From: Streptomyces cynarae
Lineage (GTDB): Bacteria; Actinomycetota; Actinomycetes; Streptomycetales; Streptomycetaceae
Length of the DNA: 64,000 nt
Assembly: GCF_025642135.1 (NCBI RefSeq)
Contig: NZ_CP106793.1
Span: 7,718,001-7,782,000 of the forward strand
Reading direction: 5' to 3'
A program made the translations under genes and the position numbers. Below are positions 16,213 to 25,065 of the stretch, piece by piece (position 1 is the stretch's first letter; each line of letters begins with the position of its first letter). A model generated the notes under the pieces. That model was given only the letters and a program-made list of their open reading frames with translations, did not search any database and was not told where the DNA came from.

Positions 16213-17495
16213 GCGGTCCTCACTTCGGGAATGGAGTCGTGATGGCGCTCGCGGAGGGCGGACCGCAGCTGCAGCCACCACACGGCCGAGCCGCTGACGG
16301 TCGCGGCGGCGACGCCCCAGGCCGAGCCGACCGTGCCGCCACGGCAGCGCCGCCGAGCCCGCCGCCGACATAGCAGGCGGAGGCGAACAGCTGGCAGCGC
16401 AGGCTGCGCCGGGCCGCGCCGAGCGCGCGCACCGGCCGCCGCGCCGGTGCCGAGGCCCGCGCCCGCGACGCTGAAGGTGATCGCCAGGATGAGCTGCGAG
16501 GCGGAGTGCCAGACGTCGCCGAGCACGAGTTCGCCCAGCCGGTCCGGGACCAGCAGCAGGGCCCCGCCCCACAGGAGCGCGGCGACGGCCTGCCCGCCGC
16601 CCAGCCGGAGGCAGAACGGGCCGAGGCGGTGCGGGGCCTGCCGCAGCACGCGTGCCGCCTCCGGCACGGTGACCAGCGACAGGCCCATCAACACGGCGAG
16701 GAAGGGGCCCATCAGGAGCTCGGCGCCCCGCACCGCACCCACCGCGCCGACCCCGACGATCGCGCCGAGCCCGTACGCCCGCAGCTGGCTCGCACCGCTG
16801 AGGCTGACGTTCTCGACCAGGTACCGGTAGCCGAGATCGCGCTGTTCTCGAAGCCACCCGCGCGCCTCGGCCATCCTGGGCCGGATGCCGGACTGGAGGC
16901 AGCCGTACGCGGCGGCCACGGCGGCGGACGCGCCCCAGGCGAGCACGAAAGCGGCCACGCTGCCCACATGGGCCGCGACGACCATGGCGGGGACGAGCGC
17001 GACACCCCACACGACGTCGTTGACGAACGCCTTCCGTCCGTTGCCGGCGGCGAAGAACCCGAACCGCCAGGCGTCCTGCAGCAGCAGGCCCGGCATCATG
17101 ACGCCGAGGCAGGCGAACGCGGGCCCCAACCGGCCGCCGAGACCGAGCCCGACCACCAGACACACCGCACCTATGGCGGTGCCGACGCCGAGTGCGGTAC
17201 CCGTCGACCGGGCCACCGCCCCGCGCCAGGACGCGTCCGACACACCGCTGAAGCGCACCACGAGCGGGTCGGTGGAAAGGCCGCGGGAGACGTTGAGCAC
17301 CACACCGTAGGTCACCCAGGCCAGGCTGAACACGCCGAACGCGGTCACCCCCAGCGAGCGGGCCACGTAGATGCCCACAGCGAAGTTGGACATGCTGGAG
17401 GCCGCCTGGTCGGCCAGCCCCCAGGACAGCCGGCCGACCAGGGCCCGCTTGGCGGACCCGGCCGGTCTGGTCGTCTTCTCCCCCTCGATGGTCAT
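16209..17495 (-). CDS. wzx: Wzx-like polysaccharide flippase (MATE/PST family), compensated frameshift
   Basis: A ~428-residue protein with 11-12 predicted membrane segments. It starts at ATG 17495 (MTIEGEKTTRPAGSAKR) and enters the typical GLADQAASSMSNFAVGIYVAR. Such proteins move lipid-linked repeat units across the membrane. Between about 16445 and 16335 the frame as written gives an Arg-rich segment (ARARRGPAQPALP), whereas the next frame gives a membrane-like continuation (RRSLRCQLFASACYVGGGLG). The original frame resumes at GTVGSAWGVAAATVSG. A +1 and a -1 change thus compensate, scrambling ~37 residues of one helix pair. The rest of the gene is intact. Confidence 0.85.
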   Translation of the reverse strand: MTIEGEKTTRPAGSAKRALVGRLSWGLADQAASSMSNFAVGIYVARSLGVTAFGVFSLAWVTYGVVLNVSRGLSTDPLVVRFSGVSDASWRGAVARSTGTALGVGTAIGAVCLVVGLGLGGRLGPAFACLGVMMPGLLLQDAWRFGFFAAGNGRKAFVNDVVWGVALVPAMVVAAHVGSVAAFVLAWGASAAVAAAYGCLQSGIRPRMAEARGWLREQRDLGYRYLVENVSLSGASQLRAYGLGAIVGVGAVGAVRGAELLMGPFLAVLMGLSLVTVPEAARVLRQAPHRLGPFCLRLGGGQAVAALLWGGALLLVPDRLGELVLGDVWHSASQLILAITFSVAGAGLGTGAAAGARARRGPAQPALPAVRLRLLCRRRARRRCRGGTVGSAWGVAAATVSGSAVWWLQLRSALRERHHDSIPEVRTA

Positions 17496-17500
17496 CGGCG

Positions 17501-18868
17501 TCACGCCTTGATCAGCCCGGCGCCGTGCAGGGCATCGGCCGCGGCGGCGACGGTGTCGAACGGCAGCCCGGACCGCTCCGCGACGTCCAGCAGACTGTGC
17601 TCGCCGTCGGAGAGGTTGAGCACCCATAGCATGGCCATCTGGGCCTGCTTGGTGTCGCTGCGGCCGCCGAGCGCGTCGTACAACCCGCGTCGGCCCAGCT
17701 GCGGTTCGCCGTAGGGGCTGAGGTTGAGGTACTGCCGGTTGCGGTCGAGGACGGCGAACGCCTCGCGGCAGACCGCGAGGGTGTCCGCCATGGCCTCCGG
17801 CGAGACGAAGTCCAGGTTGTCCGCCGAGGTGTGGTACTCGGGGTAACCGGCGTACGGGGTCCGGGTGAGCGAGCCCACCCCGAGATTGAACCCGGGCGAG
17901 CAGAACTGCCGCTCGTCGTAGCCGTACGGGGTGAACTCGTTGACGCGGTGCGGCCGTTCGGATGCGGTCAGCACGTGCCGCATCACCCGGTCGATCTCCG
18001 CGTCACCGCGCCTGCTCTGCTTGTACGTCAACTGGCCCGGGTCCCCGGCGCAGGCCAGCACGACGCCGTGCTTGACCCTTCCCCCAGCTCTCGGCTCCTC
18101 CCCCAAGCTCTTCGAGCAGGGAGGGGCCCCCAGAGCAGGGGATACCCCATTCACCCGCTCCGCGTTGCGGGCCAGCCAGGTGATCGCTCCGATGGTGCCG
18201 GGCGCGAAGAGGAACCGGTAGGTGTAGTACGGCGTTTCCTCCGCCAGCGCCCGGGCCAGGAACGTCGCCACCGCGATGCCGGCCAGGTTGTCATTGGCCA
18301 GCGAAGGGTGGCACACGTGGCAGGAGACGATCACCTCGTCGGGGACCTGCCCGGGGACCACATGCTCGGCGTAGGTGAGGTGGCCGTCGGCGAGGGTGGA
18401 GTCGATGCGGACCTCGTACTCGCCGTCCGGCATCGCGTCCAGCGTCTCCTGGGCCAGGCAGAACCCCCATTCCGGCTTGTAGTAGCTGGTGCGGTACGGC
18501 ACCCAGGACGGGTGGTCCGGCAGGGTGTGCAGGTGTCCGCGCAGCTCGGACAGGGGCATGGTCCTGGACACCGGCACGCTGTAGCCGAGCACGTGCAGGC
18601 TGGACGCGGCGAAGTCGACGACCCGGTTGCCGGCGGGGTCGGCGATGTACGCGTCCCGGATGTTCCACTCCTGCGGCACCGTCCAGTCGAGCACCTGCGT
18701 CCCGGTCGGCACCTCGTGCACCTGGAGCGGGATGTACTCGCCGACGATGTCCAGGGTGGCGCGGACACCGTCGCCGGTGATGCTCCGGCACAGCGGGTAC
18801 ATCCGCTCCACCAGTGCGTACATCTGGTCGCCGGCGGCCGTCATCGGCTGTTCGCCGGCCGTGGTCAT
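17501..18868 (-). CDS. DUF4910/aminopeptidase-like protein of polysaccharide clusters
   Basis: A 455-residue protein starting at ATG 18868, which overlaps the epimerase stop by 4 nt. The core is an M28-like zinc-hydrolase fold: VSCHVCHPSLANDNLAGIA holds the likely metal ligands His and Asp, with further candidates in EFTPYGYDERQFCSPG and PEYHTSADN. The N-terminal part (LCRSITGDGVRATLDIV) and a C-terminal winged-helix-like region complete the usual architecture (DUF4910 with DUF2172). Members occur beside sugar cytidylyltransferases and C-methyltransferases in O-antigen clusters; the reaction is not established. A dispersed repeat adds ~25 residues (GVSPALGAPPCS, KSLGEEPRAGG) in the loop after WLARNAERVN. 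Confidence 0.8.
   Translation of the reverse strand: MTTAGEQPMTAAGDQMYALVERMYPLCRSITGDGVRATLDIVGEYIPLQVHEVPTGTQVLDWTVPQEWNIRDAYIADPAGNRVVDFAASSLHVLGYSVPVSRTMPLSELRGHLHTLPDHPSWVPYRTSYYKPEWGFCLAQETLDAMPDGEYEVRIDSTLADGHLTYAEHVVPGQVPDEVIVSCHVCHPSLANDNLAGIAVATFLARALAEETPYYTYRFLFAPGTIGAITWLARNAERVNGVSPALGAPPCSKSLGEEPRAGGRVKHGVVLACAGDPGQLTYKQSRRGDAEIDRVMRHVLTASERPHRVNEFTPYGYDERQFCSPGFNLGVGSLTRTPYAGYPEYHTSADNLDFVSPEAMADTLAVCREAFAVLDRNRQYLNLSPYGEPQLGRRGLYDALGGRSDTKQAQMAMLWVLNLSDGEHSLLDVAERSGLPFDTVAAAADALHGAGLIKA
18077..18150 (+). repeat. Dispersed palindromic repeat inserted in the DUF4910 gene (element B)
   Basis: The plus strand reads CCCCCAGCTCTCGGCT, then CCCCCAAGCTCTTCGAGCAG and GGAGGGGCCCCC, matching the consensus of element A at 12815-12865 but in the opposite orientation relative to the host gene. 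Part of the motif is duplicated. The open frame is kept. Confidence 0.6.
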
Positions 18869-19890
18869 CGGCGCCACCGCAGGGTGTCGTCGACAGTGCC
18901 GGCCTCGGACGCCGCGCGCAGCACGGCGAGCCGGGTGAAGCGCTGCTCGAAGTCCTCCTTGGTCAGCCCGAACTTCCTGTAGGCGTCGGCGAGTTCGAGT
19001 GCCCCCTGCTTCACCGTCCACTCGCAGTCGAAGCCGGGGATCGCGGCGCGGAACCGGGAGAAGTCCACCCGGTAGGAGCGCGGGTCGGCCCCGTTCTCCC
19101 CGGTGATCCGCACCTTCGCGCCGGGCACCGCCTCGGCGACCTGCTCGGCGATCTCGGCGACCGTGACGTTGTTGGTCTCGCTGCCGATGTTGAACGCCCG
19201 GTCGTGCACCGCATCGCGCGGCGCGCTCAGCGCGGCCGTGAAGGCCCGGGCGATGTCGGCGGCGTGCACCAGCGGGCGCCAGGGGGTGCCGTCGGAGAGC
19301 ACGAGGACCTCGCCGGACAGGAGCGCGTGGCCCACCAGGTTGTTCAGCACGATGTCGGCGCGCAGCCGGGGCGAGTAGCCGAAGGCGGTGGCGTTGCGCA
19401 TGTACACCGGGGTGAAGTCGCCGTCGGCCAGCGCGTGCAGGTCGTCCTCCACCCGCACCTTGGACTCCGCGTACGGCGTCACCGGGCGCAGCGGGGCGTC
19501 CTCGCCCACCAGGTCGTGGCCGCCGGCGGCGCCGTAGACCGAGCAGGTCGACGCGTACAGGAAGCGCCGCACTCCGGCGTCGCGGGCCAGCCGGGCCAGC
19601 CGTACGGACGCGTGGTGGTTGATGTCGTAGGTGAGCTCCGGCGCCAGCGATCCCAGCGGGTCGTTGGACAGGGCGGCCAGGTGGATCACGGCGTCCACCC
19701 CGGCCACGTGCTCGGCCGTGACGTCGCGCAGGTCCACCCGGTGCCCCTGCGGGTCCGCGGGCGTCTCGCCGAGGACGGAGTGGGCGAACAGGCCGGAGTC
19801 CAGGCCGACGACTTCGTGTCCGGCGGCGGCGAGGACCGGGGCCATCACGGTGCCCAGATAGCCCTGGTGCCCGGTCAGTAGTACGCGCAT
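18865..19890 (-). CDS. NAD-dependent sugar epimerase/dehydratase (extended SDR)
   Basis: A 341-residue extended short-chain dehydrogenase. The NAD loop is TGHQGYLG (TGxxGxxG). Catalytic residues are in STCSVYG and YAESK (Tyr-x-x-x-Lys). VDAVIHLAALSND is the usual post-beta4 segment. Sequence features are those of the branch found next to RfbF-like cytidylyltransferases and C-methyltransferases, which reduce or epimerise 4-keto nucleotide sugars. It is cytoplasmic. Start ATG 19890, 4 nt after the deacetylase stop; its own stop overlaps the next start. Confidence 0.87.
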   Translation of the reverse strand: MRVLLTGHQGYLGTVMAPVLAAAGHEVVGLDSGLFAHSVLGETPADPQGHRVDLRDVTAEHVAGVDAVIHLAALSNDPLGSLAPELTYDINHHASVRLARLARDAGVRRFLYASTCSVYGAAGGHDLVGEDAPLRPVTPYAESKVRVEDDLHALADGDFTPVYMRNATAFGYSPRLRADIVLNNLVGHALLSGEVLVLSDGTPWRPLVHAADIARAFTAALSAPRDAVHDRAFNIGSETNNVTVAEIAEQVAEAVPGAKVRITGENGADPRSYRVDFSRFRAAIPGFDCEWTVKQGALELADAYRKFGLTKEDFEQRFTRLAVLRAASEAGTVDDTLRWRR

Positions 19891-19894
19891 TGGT

Positions 19895-20542
19895 TCAACC
19901 CCCCAGGTTGAGCTTGAATTTGGTGACGGCGAACGCCTCGGCGTATCGCTCGTGGCATTCGATGCCGCGGATCCGTGCCAGCCCGAGGAAGGCTTCGCGG
20001 TCGTACCAGGGCCGGCGCCGCTGCGAGGGGTAGTGCTCCTGCAGCAGCCGCACCTTTTCTTCGGCGATCTCCGGCGACAGCGGCTGGTACGCGGCCGGAC
20101 GGCCGAGGTCGCCGTCCCATTTGACGATCTCGTAGCCGAGGACCAGGTGGTCGCGGAACGCGGTCGGTATCAACTTCGCCAGGCCGCGATGGTCCTGGTG
20201 CGCGTCGTCGGTGCGCGGGGCCAGGATCAGATCCGGGTCGGTCTGCGCACGCAGTTCCTCGACCGCGGCCTTGGCCTCGTCCCAGTGCACGGGCAGCCGG
20301 CCGTCCGGCAGCTTGTGCACGGTCAGCCGCAGGTCGGCACCCGGGCAGAAGGCGGCGAGCGCGGCCTGCTCCTCCTGCTCGCGTTCGCTGCCGCCGCCGG
20401 AGAGCACCAGAGCGTCGACGCGGAGACCCGGCCGTGCGTGACACAGCGTCAGCAATGTGCCTCCGGCGCCGATGGCGATGTCGTCGCAGTGCGCGCCCAC
20501 TGCGACGATCCGGTCCAGGCGCTCGGCGCCGAGCTGGATCAT
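19895..20542 (-). CDS. PIG-L/LmbE family deacetylase
   Basis: A 215-residue zinc-dependent deacetylase-like protein. The metal motif AHCDD (normally AHPDD) is in VGAHCDDIAIGAGG, and the third His is in DDAHQDHRGLA. This family removes acetyl groups from N-acetylated sugars (for example GlcNAc-inositol in mycothiol synthesis). In this operon it probably acts on a nucleotide or lipid-linked amino sugar. The Pro to Cys change in the motif is common among the O-antigen branch. ATG 20542 overlaps the stop of the cytidylyltransferase gene. Confidence 0.87.
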   Translation of the reverse strand: MIQLGAERLDRIVAVGAHCDDIAIGAGGTLLTLCHARPGLRVDALVLSGGGSEREQEEQAALAAFCPGADLRLTVHKLPDGRLPVHWDEAKAAVEELRAQTDPDLILAPRTDDAHQDHRGLAKLIPTAFRDHLVLGYEIVKWDGDLGRPAAYQPLSPEIAEEKVRLLQEHYPSQRRRPWYDREAFLGLARIRGIECHERYAEAFAVTKFKLNLGG

Positions 20543-21348
20543 GCGGTCCTCATTCCGGCGTTCGCCCCCGCGCCGTCCCGTTCCCACACGGCCCACGGAC
20601 GGTCTCCCCGGGCGTAGGCCTCGTCGAGCGCGGCCCGCTCCTTCACGGTGTCGGTCGGCTTCCAGAAGCCGCGGTGCTGGTGCGCCACCAGCCGTCCGCG
20701 CTTGGCCAGTTGGGCGCATCCGTCGGCGACCAGGTCCCCGTTCTCCGGGATGTGGTCGAAGACCTCCTGGCGGAGCACGAAGTAGCCGCCGTTCTCCCAC
20801 AGCGGCAGTTCGCTCACCGCGGTGATGCCCCCCACCAGGCCGTCCTCGCCCAACTCCACGCAGTGGAACGACGACTGGGGCGGCACCACCATCATCGACG
20901 CACCAGCGTCGCGCTGCGCGAACTTCTCGATCATCTCCGGCAGCGGGGCGTCGGTGAGCACGTCGGCGTAGTTGGCGAGGAACATCTCGTCGCCGTCCAG
21001 GTGGTGCCGGACCCGGCGCAGCCGCTCCCCGATCGGTGACTCGATGCCGGTCTGCGCGAACGTGATCGTCCAGTCGGCTATGTCGGTGGACAGCAGCTCG
21101 GTCCGCCCGCCCCGCAGTACGAAGTCGTTGGACGTCGTCTCCTCGTAGTTGAGGAAGAAGTCCTTGATGTGGTGGGCCCCGTAGCCGAGGCACAGGATGA
21201 ACTCCTTGTGCCCGAAGTGCGCGTAGTAACGCATGACGTGCCAGATCAGCGGCCTGGGGCCGACCATCGCCATCGGCTTGGGCACGTCGTCGGAGGCGCC
21301 GTTGCGCATCCGCATCCCGTAACCGCCGCAGAACAGAACGACCTTCAT
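20539..21348 (-). CDS. rfbF: Glucose-1-phosphate cytidylyltransferase-like nucleotidyltransferase
   Basis: A 269-residue sugar nucleotidyltransferase. VVLFCGGYGMRMRNG is the nucleotide-binding loop and DVPKPMAMVGPRPL carries the conserved Pro-Lys-Pro. LANYADVLTDAPL has the metal-binding Asp, and the C-terminal HRGFWKPTDTVKE is typical of RfbF. These enzymes make CDP-glucose from CTP and glucose 1-phosphate. The canonical partner CDP-glucose 4,6-dehydratase (RfbG) is not in the window; the SDR protein at 18865 might fill that place or the dehydratase is encoded elsewhere. Start ATG 21348 overlaps the methyltransferase stop. Confidence 0.87.
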   Translation of the reverse strand: MKVVLFCGGYGMRMRNGASDDVPKPMAMVGPRPLIWHVMRYYAHFGHKEFILCLGYGAHHIKDFFLNYEETTSNDFVLRGGRTELLSTDIADWTITFAQTGIESPIGERLRRVRHHLDGDEMFLANYADVLTDAPLPEMIEKFAQRDAGASMMVVPPQSSFHCVELGEDGLVGGITAVSELPLWENGGYFVLRQEVFDHIPENGDLVADGCAQLAKRGRLVAHQHRGFWKPTDTVKERAALDEAYARGDRPWAVWERDGAGANAGMRTA

Positions 21349-22580
21349 CGCTTGACCTCGACAATGCTCAGAGCCGGGATGGGGAAGACCAGTCGGCCGC
21401 CCCAGTCGTGCACGAAGGACAGCTGCTCGACCAGCTCGGCCCGCAGGTTCCACGGGAGGACGAGGACGTAGTCCGGTCTGTCGGCGGCGATCTGCTCGGG
21501 CGGCAGGATCGGGATGCGGGTGCCCGGGGTGAACCTTCCGTGCTTGTAGGGGTTGCGGTCGACGGTGTACGGGAGCAGGTCGGGCCGGATACCGCAGTGG
21601 TTGAGCAGGGTGTTGCCCTTGCCCGGGGCGCCGTAGCCGACGACCGTCTCGCCGCGCTCGGCCGCCTCGATGAGGAACTTGAGGAGATCCCGGCGCACCT
21701 TGGCCACCCGGGCGGAGAACTCGGTGTATCCGGACAGCTCCTGGAGCCCGGCGGACTTCTCCCGGGCCAGCACGTCTGCCACCCGCTGCGTCGGCTCGCC
21801 GGCCACCTCGGCGGGCCGTGCCCACAGCCGGATGGAGCCGCCGTGCGTGGGCAGCAACTCGACGTCCACGAGCGCGAGTCCGCCGCTCGCAAGCGCCCGG
21901 ATCGCGGAGGCGACCGTGTAGTACTGGAAGTGCTCGTGGTAGATCGTGTCGTACTGGTTCTCCTCGATCAGGGTCAGCAGGTGCTGCACCTCGATGGAGA
22001 CCCAGCCGTCGTCGGCGACCAGGGCGCGCAGCCCCTGGGTGAACCCGACGACGTCGGGGATGTGCGCGTACACGTTGTTGGCCACGACCAGCTCCGCCGG
22101 GCCGTGATCGGCGCGGACGGCGGCACCGGTGTCCGGGCTCAGGAACTCAGTGAGCGTGGGCACACCCGCGTCCCGGGCCGCGGCACCGACGTTCACCGAC
22201 GGCTCGATGCCCAGGCAGCGGATCCCCCGGTCCACCACGTGCCTCAGCAGGTACCCGTCGTTGCTCGCGACCTCGACCACGAAGGCGTCGGGGCCGAGAC
22301 CCACCCGTTGTACGGCGTCGGCGACGAAGGTGCGCGCGTGCTCCACCCAAGAGGTCGAGTAGGAGGAGAAGTACGCGTACTCGCTGAACGTCTCCTCCGG
22401 CTTGATCAGCGGCGGGATCTGCGCCAGCCAGCAGTTGGTGCAGACCCGAAGGTGCAGCGGGTACGCGGGCTCCGGCTGGTCCAGTTGGTCCGCGGCGAGA
22501 AAGCTCTCACATGGTGGCGTCGCCCCGAGATCGACGACGCTCGCCATCGCTTCCGAGCCGCAGAGTCGGCATCGTGTCAT
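21345..22580 (-). CDS. SAM-dependent sugar C-methyltransferase (TylC3/CloU type)
   Basis: A 411-residue three-domain enzyme. N-terminal zinc-binding domain: MTRCRLCGS plus CTNCWLAQ. Central Rossmann domain: VVEVASNDGYLLRH is the SAM loop and the catalytic stretch is YDTIYHEHFQYYT with the conserved His-Glu-His. C-terminal domain: VVGYGAPGKGNTLLN, the usual third domain of NDP-sugar C-3 methyltransferases. Such enzymes add a branch methyl at C3 of 4-keto-2,6-dideoxy sugars. This is the best evidence that the polymer contains a branched sugar. ATG 22580 overlaps the glycosyltransferase stop. Confidence 0.9.
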   Translation of the reverse strand: MTRCRLCGSEAMASVVDLGATPPCESFLAADQLDQPEPAYPLHLRVCTNCWLAQIPPLIKPEETFSEYAYFSSYSTSWVEHARTFVADAVQRVGLGPDAFVVEVASNDGYLLRHVVDRGIRCLGIEPSVNVGAAARDAGVPTLTEFLSPDTGAAVRADHGPAELVVANNVYAHIPDVVGFTQGLRALVADDGWVSIEVQHLLTLIEENQYDTIYHEHFQYYTVASAIRALASGGLALVDVELLPTHGGSIRLWARPAEVAGEPTQRVADVLAREKSAGLQELSGYTEFSARVAKVRRDLLKFLIEAAERGETVVGYGAPGKGNTLLNHCGIRPDLLPYTVDRNPYKHGRFTPGTRIPILPPEQIAADRPDYVLVLPWNLRAELVEQLSFVHDWGGRLVFPIPALSIVEVKR

Positions 22581-23821
22581 CTGCTGTCCCCATCCCCCCT
22601 GCTCGCGCGGGTGTCCCCGCCGCGAGCCAGTGCTGACCGACCCGCGATCGCGGTGCGGTACTCATCAACCAGGCGGTCGAGGCCGACCGACGGGCTGAAA
22701 CCCTGTTCGTAACGGATCCGGGCCGCCTGGCCCATCTCCCGGTTGCGGTCCGGTCCGGTCGCGATCCGGCGTATGCAGGACGCGAGCGAGGCGGACTCGC
22801 CCGGCCGGTGCAGCAGCCCGGTGACCCCGTCCTCGACGAGTTCGACGAAGGCGCCGTGACCGGCGGCGACGGTCGGGACCCCGGCCGCCATCGCCTCCAC
22901 GACCACCAGGCCGAACGCCTCCAGCCAGGTCGAGGGAGCGACCACGGCGACCGACCGCGCGACGGCCTTCCGGCACTCCGCTGTGTCCAACAGGCCGACG
23001 TAGCGCACGTCGTCCCGGCCCGCCGCCCAGGCGGTCACCTCCGGCTCCAGCGGCCCCGCGCCGGCGATGACGAGCGGTACTCCCACCCCGCCGCTCGCCG
23101 CGATCTCGTCCCACGCGGCCATGAGCAGCCGCACGCCCTTGGCCTCCGCGAGCCGGCCGAGATAGAGCAGATGCTCTCCGTCGCCCTCTCGGCAGACGCC
23201 CGGGTCGGGTACGAAGTTGTGCTTCACCGCCAGCCGCTCGGCCGGCATGCCGGCCCGCACCAGGGTGTCGCGCTGCGCCGCGGAGATGCAGAAGAACCGC
23301 TCCACGCCGGACCACCAGCGCCGCCGGTTGGCCGACAGGCTGACCGCGAGCGGCACCGTGGCAAGGCGGGAGTTGCGGTAGCAGCCGTGCCGCACGGCGG
23401 GCAGCGGTACCGCCGATCCGACGCACTCGGTGCACGGCCGGCCGTCCCGCTGCAGCGTGCCGGGCGGGCAGACCTGGGTGTAGTTGTGCAGGGTGGCGAC
23501 GGCGGGCACGCCGGCGTCGGCGCAGGCGGCAAGGACCGCGGGCGACAGGAGCGGGAAGACGTTGTGGACGTGCACCACGTCCGGCCGCTCGCTGCGCAGC
23601 CGGGCGGCGAGCTCCGTGCGGACCGCCGGATTCCACGGCACAAGGAGTGGCACCGCGACCTTGCCGAGGAGGGACCGGGCGGCGATGTCGTCGCTGCGCC
23701 GTTCGAACACCTCGACCCGGTGGCCGGCTTCGCGCAGCAGCGCCACCTCCTGGTCGACGACCTTGTTCTCCCCGCTCGGCTGTGCCGAGGCGTAGCGGTT
23801 GTGCACCACGAGGATGTGCAT
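22577..23821 (-). CDS. Glycosyltransferase family 4
   Basis: A 414-residue GT-B glycosyltransferase. N-terminal acceptor half starts MHILVVHNRYASAQPSGENK, and VVHVHNVFPLLSP is the usual second motif. The donor half has LLYLGRLAEAKGVRLLM and PSTWLEAFGLVVVEAMAAGVP, with the family's E-x(7)-E pattern. A Cys-rich loop (HNYTQVCPPGTLQRDG, PCTECVG) resembles that of WcaL/WbaZ-like enzymes. The transferred sugar is unknown. Start ATG 23821 lies 2 nt beyond the polymerase stop. Confidence 0.9.
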   Translation of the reverse strand: MHILVVHNRYASAQPSGENKVVDQEVALLREAGHRVEVFERRSDDIAARSLLGKVAVPLLVPWNPAVRTELAARLRSERPDVVHVHNVFPLLSPAVLAACADAGVPAVATLHNYTQVCPPGTLQRDGRPCTECVGSAVPLPAVRHGCYRNSRLATVPLAVSLSANRRRWWSGVERFFCISAAQRDTLVRAGMPAERLAVKHNFVPDPGVCREGDGEHLLYLGRLAEAKGVRLLMAAWDEIAASGGVGVPLVIAGAGPLEPEVTAWAAGRDDVRYVGLLDTAECRKAVARSVAVVAPSTWLEAFGLVVVEAMAAGVPTVAAGHGAFVELVEDGVTGLLHRPGESASLASCIRRIATGPDRNREMGQAARIRYEQGFSPSVGLDRLVDEYRTAIAGRSALARGGDTRASRGDGDSR

Positions 23822-23823
23822 GC

Positions 23824-25065
23824 TCAGGTCACCTCCGATCTGCGGGTCCGTAGCGGGATGCGTTGTCGAGGGACTTCGGGCGTCGAGAGGTCGGTGGCCG
23901 CGGCAGGTGCCGCGAGCAGTGAGGCGGCCAGGGCCAGATGCAGCAGATACGGCGAGGCGTCGCCAAGACCGGCCTCGGTGTACGACGCGATCGCGCAGTA
24001 GCTGATCAGGAAGATCGCGCAGGCCCTCGACAGCGACGGCGGCCGCAGCAACGCGACGCCGCCCAGCACGATGAGGAACGCCGCGACGAGGGAGACGCCG
24101 ATCAGGCCCTGCTCGTTGTAGACGGCCAGCCAGCTGTCGTCGATCGGCAGCCCGCCGAACGACTTGTCGCCCAGGCCCACGCCGAACAATTGCTCCCCGG
24201 TCGTCCGAGGCGCCGCCAGCAGTGCGTCCCAGACCTTGGCCCGACCGGTGAGGCTGGAGAAGTTCTCCTTGCTCTGGCCGCGCAGGAACCACGCCTGGAG
24301 CAGGGAGGCGAACCCCACCGCGGCCACCGTGACGCACAGCACCGCCCAGGTGAAGAAGCGGCGGGCCGCGGCGCTGGTGAGGAGGAGCGAGCCGATCGCC
24401 AACGCCAGCCCGATGATCAGGCCGAGCGTGGCCGTCCGGGTATGGGTCAGCGCGAGCAGGACGAGGGACGGAATGATGATCACCGCCGCGCTGACCCTGT
24501 CGGTCCGGCGGCCCAGTACGAGCAGCACGGTGAGTCCGATGATCACCGCGGCGTACTGTCCGATCTGCGGCGGTGTGAGCGGCCACAACGCGCCGACAAG
24601 GCGTCCGCCGTAGAGGTCGGGCAGGGCCGCGCCCGGTGAGACGACCAGGCCGGCGGCCACCGACCCGAGCACCGCGAAGTACATGCGGATGTGGTGCCGG
24701 ACGAACGTCATGCCGCCGTCCCACCAGCGGGTGAGCAGCCACAGCGTGCCGACGAAGAGAGCCAGCCGGAAGCAGCGGAACAGCGCGCCGAACCCGGACT
24801 CCAGGTTCGCGCTCGAGATCACGCTCGCCACCAGCAGCAGGGTGAGCAGGAACACGTAGGAGCTGGCTCGGACGCGCAGCCGGAGATTGACCAGGAGCGC
24901 CAGCGCGAACGCGGCGACCAGCGCGCCCATGGTGACCATCTGGATGAGGGAGCGGGGGAGCGGGACGATGGTCTTCGCGCCGGCGGAGCCGAGGGTGTTG
25001 AGGATCAGCAGTCCCCAGACGGTCCCGACGATCTTCGGTGTGCGGTCCGCGCCCATCTCAGCCAC
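23824..25065 (-). CDS. wzy: O-antigen ligase/Wzy-like polymerase
   Basis: A 413-residue polytopic membrane protein with about 11-12 hydrophobic segments and a large loop after FLRGQSKENFSSLTGR, which contains the family feature (G-R-x-x-x-W: GRAKVWDALL) of the O-antigen ligase/polymerase superfamily. It should join lipid-linked repeat units on the outer face of the membrane. Start GTG 25065 overlaps the beta-helix gene stop; ATG 25056 is an alternative, and neither has a decisive ribosome site. It lies between the second glycosyltransferase and the extracytoplasmic beta-helix protein, as expected for an assembly block. Confidence 0.85.
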   Translation of the reverse strand: MAEMGADRTPKIVGTVWGLLILNTLGSAGAKTIVPLPRSLIQMVTMGALVAAFALALLVNLRLRVRASSYVFLLTLLLVASVISSANLESGFGALFRCFRLALFVGTLWLLTRWWDGGMTFVRHHIRMYFAVLGSVAAGLVVSPGAALPDLYGGRLVGALWPLTPPQIGQYAAVIIGLTVLLVLGRRTDRVSAAVIIIPSLVLLALTHTRTATLGLIIGLALAIGSLLLTSAAARRFFTWAVLCVTVAAVGFASLLQAWFLRGQSKENFSSLTGRAKVWDALLAAPRTTGEQLFGVGLGDKSFGGLPIDDSWLAVYNEQGLIGVSLVAAFLIVLGGVALLRPPSLSRACAIFLISYCAIASYTEAGLGDASPYLLHLALAASLLAAPAAATDLSTPEVPRQRIPLRTRRSEVT

